Notes: generated from the letters alone by a model not told the origin. A DNA stretch of 64,000 nucleotides from Nocardioides sp. Root1257 (GCF_001425175.1 NZ_LMDV01000001.1:310001-374000); one strand, 5' to 3'. Shown: positions 17,959-26,210, numbered from the stretch's first letter. Made by a program: numbers and translations.

Positions 17959-18034
17959 CGTACTCGCTTCGCTCCGTGCGCCCATGAGGCACGTGTCAGG
18001 CAGCCTTGGACTCTTCGCTCGCTGCGCTCGCTCA
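17959..18034. repeat. Intra-operon spacer repeat, copy 2
   Basis: This is the kstR2-fadA6 spacer. Positions 17959-17981 are identical to 3913-3935, and the distal part (GCTCGCTGCGCTCGCTCATG) is a near copy of 3970-3990. As in copy 1, it runs from the upstream gene's stop to just before the downstream start, both on the minus strand. Confidence 0.7.
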
Positions 18035-18616
18035 TGTGTGGATCCCTTCGAGCAGGATGGACAGGTACTGGCGCGCGATCTCGGTGTGCGTGCGGCGGCC
18101 GCCGGGGCGGTACCAGGACACGGCGACCCAGACGGTGTCGCGGATGAAGCGGTAGGTGAGCTCGAGGTCGAGGTCCGTGCGCAGGACCCCGGCGTCGATG
18201 CCGTTCTGGAGCAGCGTCAGCCAGACCTCGCGAGACTGCTGGTTGCGGTCGGCGAGGTAGGAGAAGCGGTCGAACGTGAGCAGGTAGGCCGCCTCGTTCT
18301 GGAAGATCGCGACCTCGTTGCGGTGCTTGTCGATCGCCTCGAACGACACGAGCACCGCCTGCTCGAGCTGGGCCAGCGGGTCCGCGTCGCTCGCCAGGAT
18401 CTCGTCGTACTGGCCGAAGAGCTCCTCCTGGAACGTCCGCAGGATCTCGTCGACCATCGACTCCTTGGAGTCGAAGTGGTGGTAGAGGCTGCCCGACAGG
18501 ATCCCGGCGGAGTCGGCGATGTCGCGCACCGTCGTGTTCTTGAAGCCCTTCTCGGCGAAGAGCCCGGCCGCGATCTCGAGCAGCTCGTCCCTCCGCGATC
18601 CCTCCGGCTCAGGCAT
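18032..18616 (-). CDS. kstR2: KstR2, TetR-family repressor of the HIP regulon
   Basis: The 194-residue regulator has a TetR HTH at residues about 9-55 (FAEKGFKNTTVRDIADSAG, SGSLYHHFDSKESMVDEIL) and the C-terminal ligand domain ending with YRFIRDTVWVAVSWYRPGG, a stretch shared with mycobacterial KstR2. KstR2 is released from DNA by HIP-CoA, the FadD3 product. It sits between ipdF and fadA6 as in the Rv3556c-Rv3560c order. The two 8-2-8 palindromes at 10618 and 20594 are its likely targets; being within the second operon, it is autoregulated. It overlaps the ipdF end by 8 bases. Confidence 0.9.
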   Translation of the reverse strand: MPEPEGSRRDELLEIAAGLFAEKGFKNTTVRDIADSAGILSGSLYHHFDSKESMVDEILRTFQEELFGQYDEILASDADPLAQLEQAVLVSFEAIDKHRNEVAIFQNEAAYLLTFDRFSYLADRNQQSREVWLTLLQNGIDAGVLRTDLDLELTYRFIRDTVWVAVSWYRPGGRRTHTEIARQYLSILLEGIHT

Positions 18617-19412
18617 GCTGACTGCTCACCGAGACCACCTCGCCGGTCAGGTACGACGAGTAGCCGCTCGCCAGGAAGACCATCACGTTGGCAACCTCCC
18701 ACGGTTCGGCCGCGCGACCGAACGCCTCCCGCTGCTTGAGCTCGTGCAGCAGCTCGTCGGAGGTCACCTTCGCCAGGAACGGGTGCATCGCGAGGCTGGG
18801 CGACACCGCGTTGACGCGGATGCCGTACGGGGCCAGGTCGAGGGCGGCGCAGCGGGTCAGCGCCATCACGCCCGCCTTGGCCGCCGCGTAGTGCGCCTGA
18901 CCCTCCTGGGCACGCCAGCCGATCACGGAGGCGTTGTTGACGATCACGCCCTTCGTGCCGGAGGCGACGAACCGCTGCCCGGCGGCCCGGACGCAGCGGA
19001 ACGTCCCGTTGAGCGTGATGTCGAGGACCTTGAGCCACTGCTCGTCGGTCATCTCGAGGATGCTCGCGGTGCCGCCGAGGCCCGCGTTGTTGATCATCAC
19101 GTCGACGCCGCCGAACTCGTCGGCCGCATCCAGCAGGGCGGTCACCTGGTCCTCGTCGGTGACGTCGCAGACCAGCTGGCGCACCCGGTCGGCCCCGAAC
19201 TCGGCCGCGAGCGCCTCCTCGGCCTCGGCCAGCCGACGGGCATGGGTGTCGCTGAAGACCACGGCCTTCGCGCCCTCCTCCAGCGCACGGCGTACGACGG
19301 CGGCGCCGATGCCCGCACCCGCGGCCGCGGTCACCACGACGACCTTCCCGGCGAGCAGGTCGTGACCCGGGACGTAGTCGGGGGTGGGCTGCTCGGGTCT
19401 CGTGGCGGTCAT
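18609..19412 (-). CDS. ipdF: IpdF, SDR of HIP catabolism
   Basis: A 267-residue short-chain dehydrogenase with TAAAGAGIGAAV (cofactor loop), NNAGLGG, NNASVIGW and YAAAKAG (catalytic Tyr-Lys). The N-terminal extension TPDYVPGHDLLAGKVVVVTA is characteristic of Rv3559c-like proteins. IpdF is thought to oxidise the 5-hydroxyl of HIP-derived CoA thioesters. The ATG overlaps the fadE30 stop (ATGA) and its end overlaps kstR2. Confidence 0.87.
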   Translation of the reverse strand: MTATRPEQPTPDYVPGHDLLAGKVVVVTAAAGAGIGAAVVRRALEEGAKAVVFSDTHARRLAEAEEALAAEFGADRVRQLVCDVTDEDQVTALLDAADEFGGVDVMINNAGLGGTASILEMTDEQWLKVLDITLNGTFRCVRAAGQRFVASGTKGVIVNNASVIGWRAQEGQAHYAAAKAGVMALTRCAALDLAPYGIRVNAVSPSLAMHPFLAKVTSDELLHELKQREAFGRAAEPWEVANVMVFLASGYSSYLTGEVVSVSSQHA

Positions 19413-20581
19413 CCGCGTGCCTCTCGGGGTAGGCCGAGCACGCGCTCGGCGAGGATGTTGCGCTGCACCTCGTCGCTGCCGGCGTAGATCGTGTCGGCCA
19501 GCGAGAAGAGGAAGAGCCGCTGCCAGCGGTCCAGGTCGTAGCCCGCACCGGTGGCGGTCGTGAGACCGGCCGGTCCGAGGACGTCCATCGCGACCGCGCC
19601 GAGCTTCTTGTGCCAGGTGGCCCACGCCAGCTTGAAGACCGACGGGCCCGCTGCATCGTCGGAGGACAGGCCGCGCATCGCCTGGCGGCGCATCACCTCG
19701 AGCTCGACCTTGAGTCCGGCCAGCCGGTCGCGGAGCACCGGCTCGTCGATCGCACCGTTGCCCTCGGCCAGCGCGACGACGCCGTCGAGCTCGCGGGAGA
19801 AGCCGACGACCTGGGCGAGGACGGAGACGCCGCGCTCGAAGCCGAGGAGCGCCATCGCGACCTTCCAGCCGTCGCCCGGCTCGCCCACGACGAGGTCGGC
19901 GCCGGTGCGCGCCCCGGTGAAGAAGACCTCGTTGAACTCCGAGCCCCCGGTCAGCTGCTCGATCGGGCGTACGTCGACGCCGTCCTGGTCGAGCGGGACC
20001 AGCAGGAAGGAGAGCCCGCGGTGCCGCTCGGAGCCCGGCTCGGTGCGGCACACGACGAAGGCCCACTGGCTGAAGTGGGCGTTGGACGTCCACACCTTCT
20101 GCCCGTCGACCACCCACTGGTTGCCGTCGAGACGGGCCCTGGTCTGCACGTTGGCCAGGTCGGACCCGGCGTTCGGCTCGGAGTAGCCCTGCGCCCAGAG
20201 CTCCTCGACCGCCACGATCCTCGGCAGGAAGCGGGCCTTCTGCTCGTCGGTCCCGAAGGCCATCAGGGTCGGGCCGAGCAGCTCCTCGCCGAGGTGGTTG
20301 ACGCGCACCGGCGCGTCCGCCTTGGCGTACTCCTCGTGGAAGATCACCTGCTGCGTCAGGCTCAGCCCGCGGCCGCCGTACTCGGTGGGCCAGCCGACGC
20401 AGGTCCAGCCGTGCTCGGCGAGCAGCCGGTTCCACGCGACCCGCTCGTCGTGCGCCTCGTGGTCGCGCCCGGCCCCGCCGAGCCCGCGCAGTGCGGCCCA
20501 CTCGCCGGTCAGGTGCTCCTCCAGCCAGGCGCGCACCTCGGCGCGGAACGCCTGGTCCTCCGCGGAGTAGGTCAGGTCCAC
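19409..20581 (-). CDS. fadE30: FadE30, acyl-CoA dehydrogenase of HIP-CoA
   Basis: A 390-residue acyl-CoA dehydrogenase. GYSEPNAGSDLANVQT and VWTSNAHFSQW form the FAD/substrate region, and YAGSDEVQRNILAERVLGLPREARG the C-terminal flavin-binding arm. The early LRGLGGAGRDHEAHDERVAWN segment is typical of FadE30, which introduces the first double bond in HIP-CoA. The GTG at 20581 is chosen because a TAGGCT -10 element lies seven bases upstream and any earlier start would cross the operator. It leads the operon with ipdF, kstR2 and fadA6. Confidence 0.88.
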   Translation of the reverse strand: MDLTYSAEDQAFRAEVRAWLEEHLTGEWAALRGLGGAGRDHEAHDERVAWNRLLAEHGWTCVGWPTEYGGRGLSLTQQVIFHEEYAKADAPVRVNHLGEELLGPTLMAFGTDEQKARFLPRIVAVEELWAQGYSEPNAGSDLANVQTRARLDGNQWVVDGQKVWTSNAHFSQWAFVVCRTEPGSERHRGLSFLLVPLDQDGVDVRPIEQLTGGSEFNEVFFTGARTGADLVVGEPGDGWKVAMALLGFERGVSVLAQVVGFSRELDGVVALAEGNGAIDEPVLRDRLAGLKVELEVMRRQAMRGLSSDDAAGPSVFKLAWATWHKKLGAVAMDVLGPAGLTTATGAGYDLDRWQRLFLFSLADTIYAGSDEVQRNILAERVLGLPREARG

Positions 20582-20588
20582 AGGTGAT

Positions 20589-20611
20589 AGCCTACCAAGC
20601 AACTGCTTGGT
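20589..20611. promoter_or_regulatory. KstR2-type operator and overlapping -10, fadE30/fadD3 promoter
   Basis: ACCAAGCA-AC-TGCTTGGT (20594-20611) is a perfect 8-2-8 palindrome and the second copy of the operator at 10618. The minus-strand -10 TAGGCT (20589-20594) overlaps it by one base, as at the first copy. On the plus side GAGGAGG and the fadD3 GTG follow within 20 bases. The strict recalled KstR2 14-mer is broken in the centre, so the 18-bp form is the better local description. Confidence 0.82.
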
Positions 20612-20627
20612 TGGTAGAGGAGGCCCT

Positions 20628-22133
20628 GTGGCGAGCACCATCCCGGCCGCGCTCGGCGAGGCGGCGGACCGCTTCGGTGACCACCCCGCGTACGTCGAGG
20701 GCGACGCGACCGTCTCCTACCTCGAGCTGCTGCGCCGGGTCCGGCGCGCGGCGCGCGGGTACGTCGCAGCCGGGCTCGAGCCCGGCGACCGGGTGGTGGT
20801 CTGGGCGCCCAACAGCATCAGCTGGGTGGTGGCCGCGCTGGCGACGTCGTACGCCGGCGGCACGCTGGTGCCCGCCAACTCGCGCTACACCGGCCACGAG
20901 GTGGCCGAGCTCGTCGACCGCACCACTGCCCGGATCGTGGTCGTGGAGGACGGGTTCCTCGGGCGCACCCAGGTCGCCGACCTCCGCGCGGCCAGCGACC
21001 TCGCGTCGGTGGCCCTGGTCGTGGACCTGAAGGACCTGGCCGACCTGGACATGGGAGCGGTGACGACCGAGCAGGTCGACCGGATCGCGGAGTCCGTCTC
21101 CCCCGACGACGTCGCCGACATCCTCTTCACCTCCGGCACCACCGGGAAGCCGAAGGGCGCGATGTCCGCGCACCGGCAGACCGTCGGGGTGGCGCGCGCC
21201 TGGGGCGAGCTCGGCGGGGTCAACGGCCAGGACCGCTACCTGGTGGTCAACCCGTTCTTCCACTCCTTCGGTTACAAGGTCGGCATCGTCACCGGGCTGC
21301 TCACCGGCGCCACGCTCTACCCCGTCGCGACCTTCGACCTCGACGCGACGATGTCGTTGATCGAGACGGAGCGGATCTCGGTGCTGCCGGGCGCGCCGAC
21401 GATCTTCACGTCGCTGCTCAACGCCCCCGGCCGCGCCGACCACGACCTGTCCTCGCTGCGGCTCGCGGTGACCGGCGCCGCCGTCGTCCCGGTCGTGCTG
21501 ATCGAGCGGATGCGCAACGACCTGGCGATCGACCAGGTCGTCACCGCGTTCGGGATGACCGAGGCCGTCGTCGTGACCATGTGCCGCGAGGGCGACTCGG
21601 CCGAGACCGTCGCCACCACCTGCGGCCGCGCGGTCCCCGGGATGGAGATCTCGATCGACGCCCCCTCCGACTCGGGGGCGGGCGAGCTCCTGGTCCGCGG
21701 CGAGTACGTGATGCTCGGCTACCTCGACGACGAGGCGGCCACGGCCGAGGCGATCGACGCCGACGGCTGGCTGCACACCGGCGACGTCGGGGTCCTCGAC
21801 GACGCAGGCAACCTGTCGATCACGGACCGGCTCAAGGACATGTACATCTCCGGCGGCTTCAACGTCTACCCCGCCGAGGTCGAGCAGACCCTCGCCCGGA
21901 TGGACGGCGTCGCGGACGTCGCCGTCGTCGGCATCCCCGACGAGCGGATGGGCGAGGTCGGCAAGGCGTACGTCGTGGCCCGGGAAGGGCACAGCGCGTC
22001 ACCGGACGACGTGATCGCCTTCGCCAAGGAGCGGCTCGCGAACTTCAAGGTCCCGCGCCACGTCGAGATCGTCGACGCGCTGCCGCGCAACCTGTCCGGC
22101 AAGGTGCTGAAGACGGAGCTGCGCGGTGGTTGA
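20628..22133 (+). CDS. fadD3: FadD3, HIP-CoA ligase
   Basis: A 501-residue adenylate-forming acyl-CoA synthetase with LFTSGTTGKPKG (P-loop), FGMTEAV, WLHTGDVG and the C-terminal LSGKVLK lysine. It attaches CoA to 3aalpha-H-4alpha(3'-propanoate)-7abeta-methylhexahydro-1,5-indanedione (HIP), committing rings C/D to degradation and making the KstR2 inducer. The assignment rests on operon order fadD3-fadE31-fadE32-fadE33 opposite fadE30, as in Rv3560c-Rv3564. The GTG start at 20628 has a strong GAGGAGG site. Confidence 0.9.
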   Translation: MASTIPAALGEAADRFGDHPAYVEGDATVSYLELLRRVRRAARGYVAAGLEPGDRVVVWAPNSISWVVAALATSYAGGTLVPANSRYTGHEVAELVDRTTARIVVVEDGFLGRTQVADLRAASDLASVALVVDLKDLADLDMGAVTTEQVDRIAESVSPDDVADILFTSGTTGKPKGAMSAHRQTVGVARAWGELGGVNGQDRYLVVNPFFHSFGYKVGIVTGLLTGATLYPVATFDLDATMSLIETERISVLPGAPTIFTSLLNAPGRADHDLSSLRLAVTGAAVVPVVLIERMRNDLAIDQVVTAFGMTEAVVVTMCREGDSAETVATTCGRAVPGMEISIDAPSDSGAGELLVRGEYVMLGYLDDEAATAEAIDADGWLHTGDVGVLDDAGNLSITDRLKDMYISGGFNVYPAEVEQTLARMDGVADVAVVGIPDERMGEVGKAYVVAREGHSASPDDVIAFAKERLANFKVPRHVEIVDALPRNLSGKVLKTELRGG

Positions 22134-22165
22134 GGAGGTTGCGCAGCAACCGTCTCGATACCCCC
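22131..22165. repeat. REP-like hairpin after the fadD3 stop
   Basis: The fadD3 TGA is the first triplet of a motif containing GGTTGC-GCA-GCAACC (22137-22151, perfect 6-bp stem) followed by CGTCTCGATACCCCC. It lies inside an otherwise coupled operon. I recall similar motifs scattered in Nocardioides genomes, but only this copy is in the window, so its repetitive nature cannot be shown here. Confidence 0.4.
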
Positions 22166-22184
22166 GCACCCGAGAGGAGACCCC

Positions 22185-23345
22185 GTGGACCTGACCCTGT
22201 CCGAGTCCGAGCTGGCCTTCCAGGCCGAGGCGCGGGAGTGGCTGACGGCCAACGTGCCGGCCGAGCCGCTGCCGTCGATGGACACCGCCGACGGCTTCGT
22301 CGCCCACCAGGAGTGGGAGCGGCGGCTCTCCGACGCCCGCTGGTCGGTCGTGTCCTGGCCGACGGCGTACTCCGGCCGCGAGGCGTCGCTCGTCGAGTGG
22401 GTGGTCTTCGAGGAGGAGTACTACCGGGCCGGCGCGCCCGGCCGGGTCTCGCAGAACGGGATCTTCCTGCTCGCGCCGATCATCTTCGACCACGGCACCC
22501 CCGAGCAGCAGGACCGCTTCCTGCCCACGATGGCGACCGGCGAGCGGATCTGGGCGCAGTGCTGGTCCGAGCCCGAGGCAGGCTCCGACCTGGCCTCGCT
22601 GCGCTCGACGGCGGCCCGCGACGACGAGCGCGGCGGCTGGGTCCTGAACGGGCAGAAGACCTGGTCCTCGCGCGCGGCCTTCGCGCACTGGGGCTTCGGG
22701 CTCTTCCGGTCCGACCCCGACGCGGCTCGGCACCACGGCCTGACGTACTTCCTCTTCCCGCTCGACGCCAACGGCATCACCGTTCGCCCGATCGCCCAGC
22801 TCGACGGTGAGGCCGGCTTCGCCGAGGTGTTCTTCGAGGACGTGTTCGTGCCCGACAGCGACGTGCTGGGCGCCCCCGGCGACGGGTGGCGGGTCGCGAT
22901 GAGCACGGCCGGCAACGAGCGCGGCCTGTCGCTGCGCTCCCCCGGACGGTTCTGCGCGGCCGCCGACCGCCTCGTGGACCTCTACCGCAGCACCCCGCAG
23001 CCCCCGGCGGCGACTGCCGACGCGGTCGTCGACGCCTGGATCGGGGCGCAGGCCTACCGGCTCTACACGTGGGGCACGGTCACTCGGCTCGCCGCCGGCG
23101 GCGACATGGGGGCGGCCGGCTCGGTCAACAAGGTCTTCTGGTCCGAGCTCGACATCGCCCTCCACGAGACCGCGCTCGACCTGCTCGGCCCCGAGGCCGA
23201 GGTGGCGTCGCGCTGGCTGGACGGCTACACGTTCTCGCTCTCCGGCCCGATCTACGCCGGCACCAACGAGATCCAGCGCAACATCGTGGCCGAGCGGATC
23301 CTCGGCCTGCCGCGGGAGCTGCGTCCGACCAAGGAGGAGAAGTGA
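22185..23345 (+). CDS. fadE31: FadE31-like acyl-CoA dehydrogenase subunit
   Basis: A 386-residue acyl-CoA dehydrogenase. Notable segments are AQCWSEPEAGSDLASLRSTA, TWSSRAAFAHWGFGLFRSDP and the terminal YAGTNEIQRNIVAERILGLPREL. This matches FadE31 (Rv3562), which forms alpha2beta2 heterotetramers with a FadE32/FadE33-type partner in mycobacteria. The GTG at 22185 follows CGAGAGGAGA. The gene is separated from fadD3 by a 51-base spacer with a REP-like hairpin and overlaps the next start. Confidence 0.85.
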   Translation: MDLTLSESELAFQAEAREWLTANVPAEPLPSMDTADGFVAHQEWERRLSDARWSVVSWPTAYSGREASLVEWVVFEEEYYRAGAPGRVSQNGIFLLAPIIFDHGTPEQQDRFLPTMATGERIWAQCWSEPEAGSDLASLRSTAARDDERGGWVLNGQKTWSSRAAFAHWGFGLFRSDPDAARHHGLTYFLFPLDANGITVRPIAQLDGEAGFAEVFFEDVFVPDSDVLGAPGDGWRVAMSTAGNERGLSLRSPGRFCAAADRLVDLYRSTPQPPAATADAVVDAWIGAQAYRLYTWGTVTRLAAGGDMGAAGSVNKVFWSELDIALHETALDLLGPEAEVASRWLDGYTFSLSGPIYAGTNEIQRNIVAERILGLPRELRPTKEEK

Positions 23346-24169
23346 AGTTCGAGCACGACGGCGACGAGAAGGACTTCGCCGCTGCCCTGGACGCCCTGCT
23401 GTCGAACGCGGACACGGTCGCGGTCGCCCGCGCCTGGGCCGACGGCGATCACGAGCCGGGCGTGAAGCTCTGGGGCCGGCTGGCCGAGATGGGCGTGACC
23501 TCGCTGGCTGACGAGCCCGTGTTCCTGGTCCTCGCGTTCGAGCGCCTGGGCTACCACGCGGTCCCCGGGCCCTACGTCGAGTCCATCGCCTACCTGGCCC
23601 GCGACGAGGGCATCGCCACCGTCGCCGTACCTCCGCACGTGCCCTACGCCCTCGACGCCGACGTCGCTGACGTCCCGTACGTCGGACCGATGCGCGTGTC
23701 CGTCGACCGGACCCGGCGGCTGTTCGAGGTCGAGACACCTTCGCCGACCGACAGGACCGCCTTCGACCGGGCGGTGCTGGCCGTCTCCGCCCAGCTGCTC
23801 GGCGCAGGCGAGCGCGTGCTGGCCGACTCGGTGACCTACGTGAAGCAGCGCAAGCAGTTCGGCCGTGAGATCGGGTCGTACCAGGCGATCAAGCACGCGC
23901 TGGCCGACGTCCGCATCGCCCTCGACTTCGCCCGGCCGCTGGTCCACGGCGCGGCCCTGGGCGCAGTCGACGTCTCCGCGGCCAAGGTGGCCGCCGGCGA
24001 CGCGGCGTACCTCGCCTCCCGCACCGGTCTCCAGGTGCACGGGGCGATCGGCTACACGCAGGAGTTCGACCTCAGCCTGTGGCTGACGAAGATCCGCGCC
24101 CTGGTCACCGCCTGGGGCACCCCGGACTTCCACCGCGCCCGGATCCTGCAGCAGCTGGGGGCGAGCTGA
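23342..24169 (+). CDS. fadE32: FadE32-like acyl-CoA dehydrogenase subunit
   Basis: A 275-residue shortened acyl-CoA dehydrogenase homologue. The C-terminal half is well kept (YVKQRKQFGREIGSYQAIKHALADV, LQVHGAIGYTQEFDLSLWL), while the N-terminal domain is reduced, as expected for the partner subunit of a steroid ACAD heterotetramer. Order after fadE31 suggests FadE32 (Rv3563). The GTG start overlaps the fadE31 stop and its stop gives TGATG with fadE33. It is shorter than I recall for the mycobacterial protein. Confidence 0.8.
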   Translation: MKFEHDGDEKDFAAALDALLSNADTVAVARAWADGDHEPGVKLWGRLAEMGVTSLADEPVFLVLAFERLGYHAVPGPYVESIAYLARDEGIATVAVPPHVPYALDADVADVPYVGPMRVSVDRTRRLFEVETPSPTDRTAFDRAVLAVSAQLLGAGERVLADSVTYVKQRKQFGREIGSYQAIKHALADVRIALDFARPLVHGAALGAVDVSAAKVAAGDAAYLASRTGLQVHGAIGYTQEFDLSLWLTKIRALVTAWGTPDFHRARILQQLGAS

Positions 24170-25122
24170 TGGAGTTCGCCCTCACCGAGGAGCAGCAGGA
24201 GCTGGCCGCGACCGTCCGAGCCCTGCTCGACAAGCGCGGCGACGCCCGCGTCGAGACGTACGACGAGGCGCTCTGGGCGACGCTCTGCGAGCAGATCGGC
24301 GTGCCGGCGCTCGGCATCCCGGAGGAGTACGACGGCGCGGGCTTCTCGCTCTTCGAGTCGCTGGTCGCCCTCGAGGAGATCGGCCGGTCGCTGGTCCCGT
24401 CGCCGCTGCTCGGCTCCCTGGTCACGTCCGAGGCGCTGCTGGCCGGCGCGGACGAGGACGCCAAGGCGCGGCTGCTGCCCCGCCTCGCGGCCGGTGAGGT
24501 CGCCGCCTTCGTCGACGGCGACTCCCCCGTCCTCTACGGCGACCTCGCCACGGTCGTGGTCGCGGCCGACGACGAGGGCCTCTTCGAGGTGACCGGTGCC
24601 GAGACCACCTGGACGCCGACCATGGACCAGACGATCCGGCTGGCCACCGTGGCAGGTGGCACCCGGACCCGGATCGGCGACGGCCGCGCGGCTCGCGACC
24701 GCGCCCGCCAGGTCGGCGCCGTCGGCTGCGCGGCGCTCGCCTCCGGGCTCGCGGCCCGGGCGCTCGACATGACGGTCTCGTACAGCAAGGAGCGCGTGCA
24801 GTTCGGCCGCCCGATCGGCTCCTTCCAGGCCCTCAAGCACCGGATGGCCGACATGCTCGTGCTGACCGAGATGACCCGCTCCGCGTCCTGGGCCGCGTCG
24901 TACGCCGTCGCGACGCGGGCCGTCGACGCCGATGAGCTCACGCACGTCGCGAAGGCCTACTGCTCCGACGCCGTCGCCCGCCTCGCTGCCGAGACCGTGC
25001 AGCTGCACGGCGGCATCGCGATCACCTGGGAGCACGACGCCCACCTGGTCTTCAAGCGCGCCCACGCCCTCGGCCAGCTCTTCGGCTCGTCGCTCGAGCA
25101 CCGGGCGGCTCTGTCCCTCTGA
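24169..25122 (+). CDS. fadE33: FadE33-like acyl-CoA dehydrogenase subunit
   Basis: A 317-residue acyl-CoA dehydrogenase subunit: MEFALTEEQQELAATVRALL start, GIPEEYDGAGFSLFESLVALEEIGRSLVPSP, YSKERVQFGRPIGSFQALKHRMADM and LHGGIAITWEHDAHL. It lacks the full-length middle domain, again fitting a heterotetramer subunit (FadE33, Rv3564, last gene of the fadD3 operon). With FadE31 and FadE32 it should desaturate late HIP-derived CoA thioesters. The next gene starts 17 bases later but is not a known steroid gene. Confidence 0.83.
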   Translation: MEFALTEEQQELAATVRALLDKRGDARVETYDEALWATLCEQIGVPALGIPEEYDGAGFSLFESLVALEEIGRSLVPSPLLGSLVTSEALLAGADEDAKARLLPRLAAGEVAAFVDGDSPVLYGDLATVVVAADDEGLFEVTGAETTWTPTMDQTIRLATVAGGTRTRIGDGRAARDRARQVGAVGCAALASGLAARALDMTVSYSKERVQFGRPIGSFQALKHRMADMLVLTEMTRSASWAASYAVATRAVDADELTHVAKAYCSDAVARLAAETVQLHGGIAITWEHDAHLVFKRAHALGQLFGSSLEHRAALSL

Positions 25123-25139
25123 CATGGCACGCTGAGGCC

Positions 25140-25577
25140 ATGACCGCCGACCGGGACGAGATCGACGCCGTCGTCGCGACCTTCTTCGACGCCTTCACCT
25201 CCGGGACCGAGTCCGAGGTCGACGCCCGGCTCGAGGCGCTGCGCGGCGTGCTGCTGCCCGAGACGGTCATCGTCTCCGCGGCCGCAGGGCCGGCGGCGTA
25301 CGACGTCGACGCCTTCATCGAGCCGCGCCGCGCGCTGCTGACCGGCGGACGACTCGCGGACTTCCGCGAGTGGGAGGTCGAGAGCACCACCGAGGTCTGG
25401 GGCGGCATCGCGCAGCGCTGGTGCTCCTACGCCAAGGAGTGGGTCGAGAGCGGCGTACAGGCGACCGGACGCGGCCGCAAGTCGATCCAGCTCGTCCGGA
25501 CCGACGGGGGCTGGCGGATCAGCGCCGTGGCGTGGGACGACCAGACAGAGGACGGCCAGACAGAGGACGAGACATGA
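25140..25577 (+). CDS. NTF2-like (SnoaL/DUF4440-type) protein
   Basis: A 145-residue protein with the cone-shaped NTF2-like pattern: a first helix (DEIDAVVATFFDAFTSG), a middle beta strand with GGIAQRWCSYAKEW, and the closing strand KSIQLVRTDGGWRISAVAWDD. Such proteins are small-molecule isomerases, hydratases or binding modules; nothing fixes the ligand. The tail is a short tandem duplication (QTEDGQTEDE). The stop overlaps the cupin start (ATGA), so the two probably act together. Confidence 0.68.
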   Translation: MTADRDEIDAVVATFFDAFTSGTESEVDARLEALRGVLLPETVIVSAAAGPAAYDVDAFIEPRRALLTGGRLADFREWEVESTTEVWGGIAQRWCSYAKEWVESGVQATGRGRKSIQLVRTDGGWRISAVAWDDQTEDGQTEDET

Positions 25578-25960
25578 GCACCGAGCTTCCGCGCCCCGTC
25601 CGGGTCTTCACCCCGGCCGACCTCGAGGGCGCCGACCCGACCGCCGGCATGTCGCGCGAGCGCGCCTTCGAGCTGCCGCTGCTGTGGGCCGGGCAGGTCA
25701 CCACCGAGCCGGGCGCGGTGTCCGGCTGGCACCACCACGAGCGCAACGAGTCGAGCCTGTACGTCGTCCGCGGCGTGCTCCGGATCGAGTTCGAGGGCTT
25801 CGAGGGCTACGTCGACGCCGGCCCCGGTGACTTCGTGCACGTGCCCGCCTGGACCGTGCACCGGGAGTCGAACCCGACCGACGTGGCGTCGCTCGCGGTC
25901 ATCGCCCGCGTGGGCGGCGGAGTGCCGACGGTGAACGTCCCCGCTCCGCCTGCTCTGTGA
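25574..25960 (+). CDS. Cupin-domain protein
   Basis: A 128-residue single-domain cupin. Motif 1 is GWHHHERNESSLYVVRG with two or three metal-binding histidines and a glutamate; motif 2 is GDFVHVPAWTVHRESN. A mononuclear metal site is expected. Function (dioxygenase, isomerase or sensor) cannot be assigned. It is translationally coupled to the NTF2-like gene and followed by an untranslated stretch with a direct repeat. Confidence 0.75.
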   Translation: MSTELPRPVRVFTPADLEGADPTAGMSRERAFELPLLWAGQVTTEPGAVSGWHHHERNESSLYVVRGVLRIEFEGFEGYVDAGPGDFVHVPAWTVHRESNPTDVASLAVIARVGGGVPTVNVPAPPAL

Positions 25961-25990
25961 CTCCTGGGACTGCTGATCACTCCTGGGACT
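25960..25990. repeat. 12-bp direct repeat downstream of the cupin
   Basis: ACTCCTGGGACT occurs at 25960-25971 and 25979-25990, a 19-base period. It lies between the cupin stop and the promoter of the small ORF at 26068. It could be a tandem operator half-site or a simple duplication. Confidence 0.45.
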
Positions 25991-26054
25991 CGGTGTTGTC
26001 ACCCTGTTGAGGGAGTGTGGGCGAGGTGTTGATCGGGCGTAGGAGACCGCTCAC

Positions 26055-26060
26055 TAGCGT
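26055..26060 (+). promoter_or_regulatory. -10 element of the 29-codon ORF
   Basis: TAGCGT is seven bases before the ATG at 26068, the spacing seen at other apparently leaderless starts in this window. Confidence 0.4.
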
Positions 26061-26067
26061 TCCTGTC

Positions 26068-26157
26068 ATGACGCAGCCCATCGCCGCCCAGCCCAGCAGC
26101 TCCGACAAGCGCGCCTTCGACGGCGCCGTCGCGAACCCGCGCCGTACCCAGATCTGA
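26068..26157 (+). CDS. Possible 29-residue peptide
   Basis: The short ORF encodes a polar, proline- and serine-containing peptide (MTQPIAAQPSSSDKRAFDG, then AVANPRRTQI). It has no signal peptide, no cysteine and no hydrophobic helix. It lies 65 bases upstream of a flavoprotein gene, with a TAGCGT element seven bases before its ATG. It may be a real leaderless small protein, a regulatory leader, or chance. No ribosome binding site is visible. Confidence 0.4.
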   Translation: MTQPIAAQPSSSDKRAFDGAVANPRRTQI

Positions 26158-26210
26158 CGACTGCTCGACCCCTGGCTGATCCAGACCGGACGGTCGACGC
26201 CCCGGCCCGC

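Noticed and set aside
23342..25122. fadE32 and fadE33 as pseudogenes because of their short length
   Set aside because: Reduced length is normal for partner subunits of steroid acyl-CoA dehydrogenase heterotetramers, and both frames are intact and coupled.
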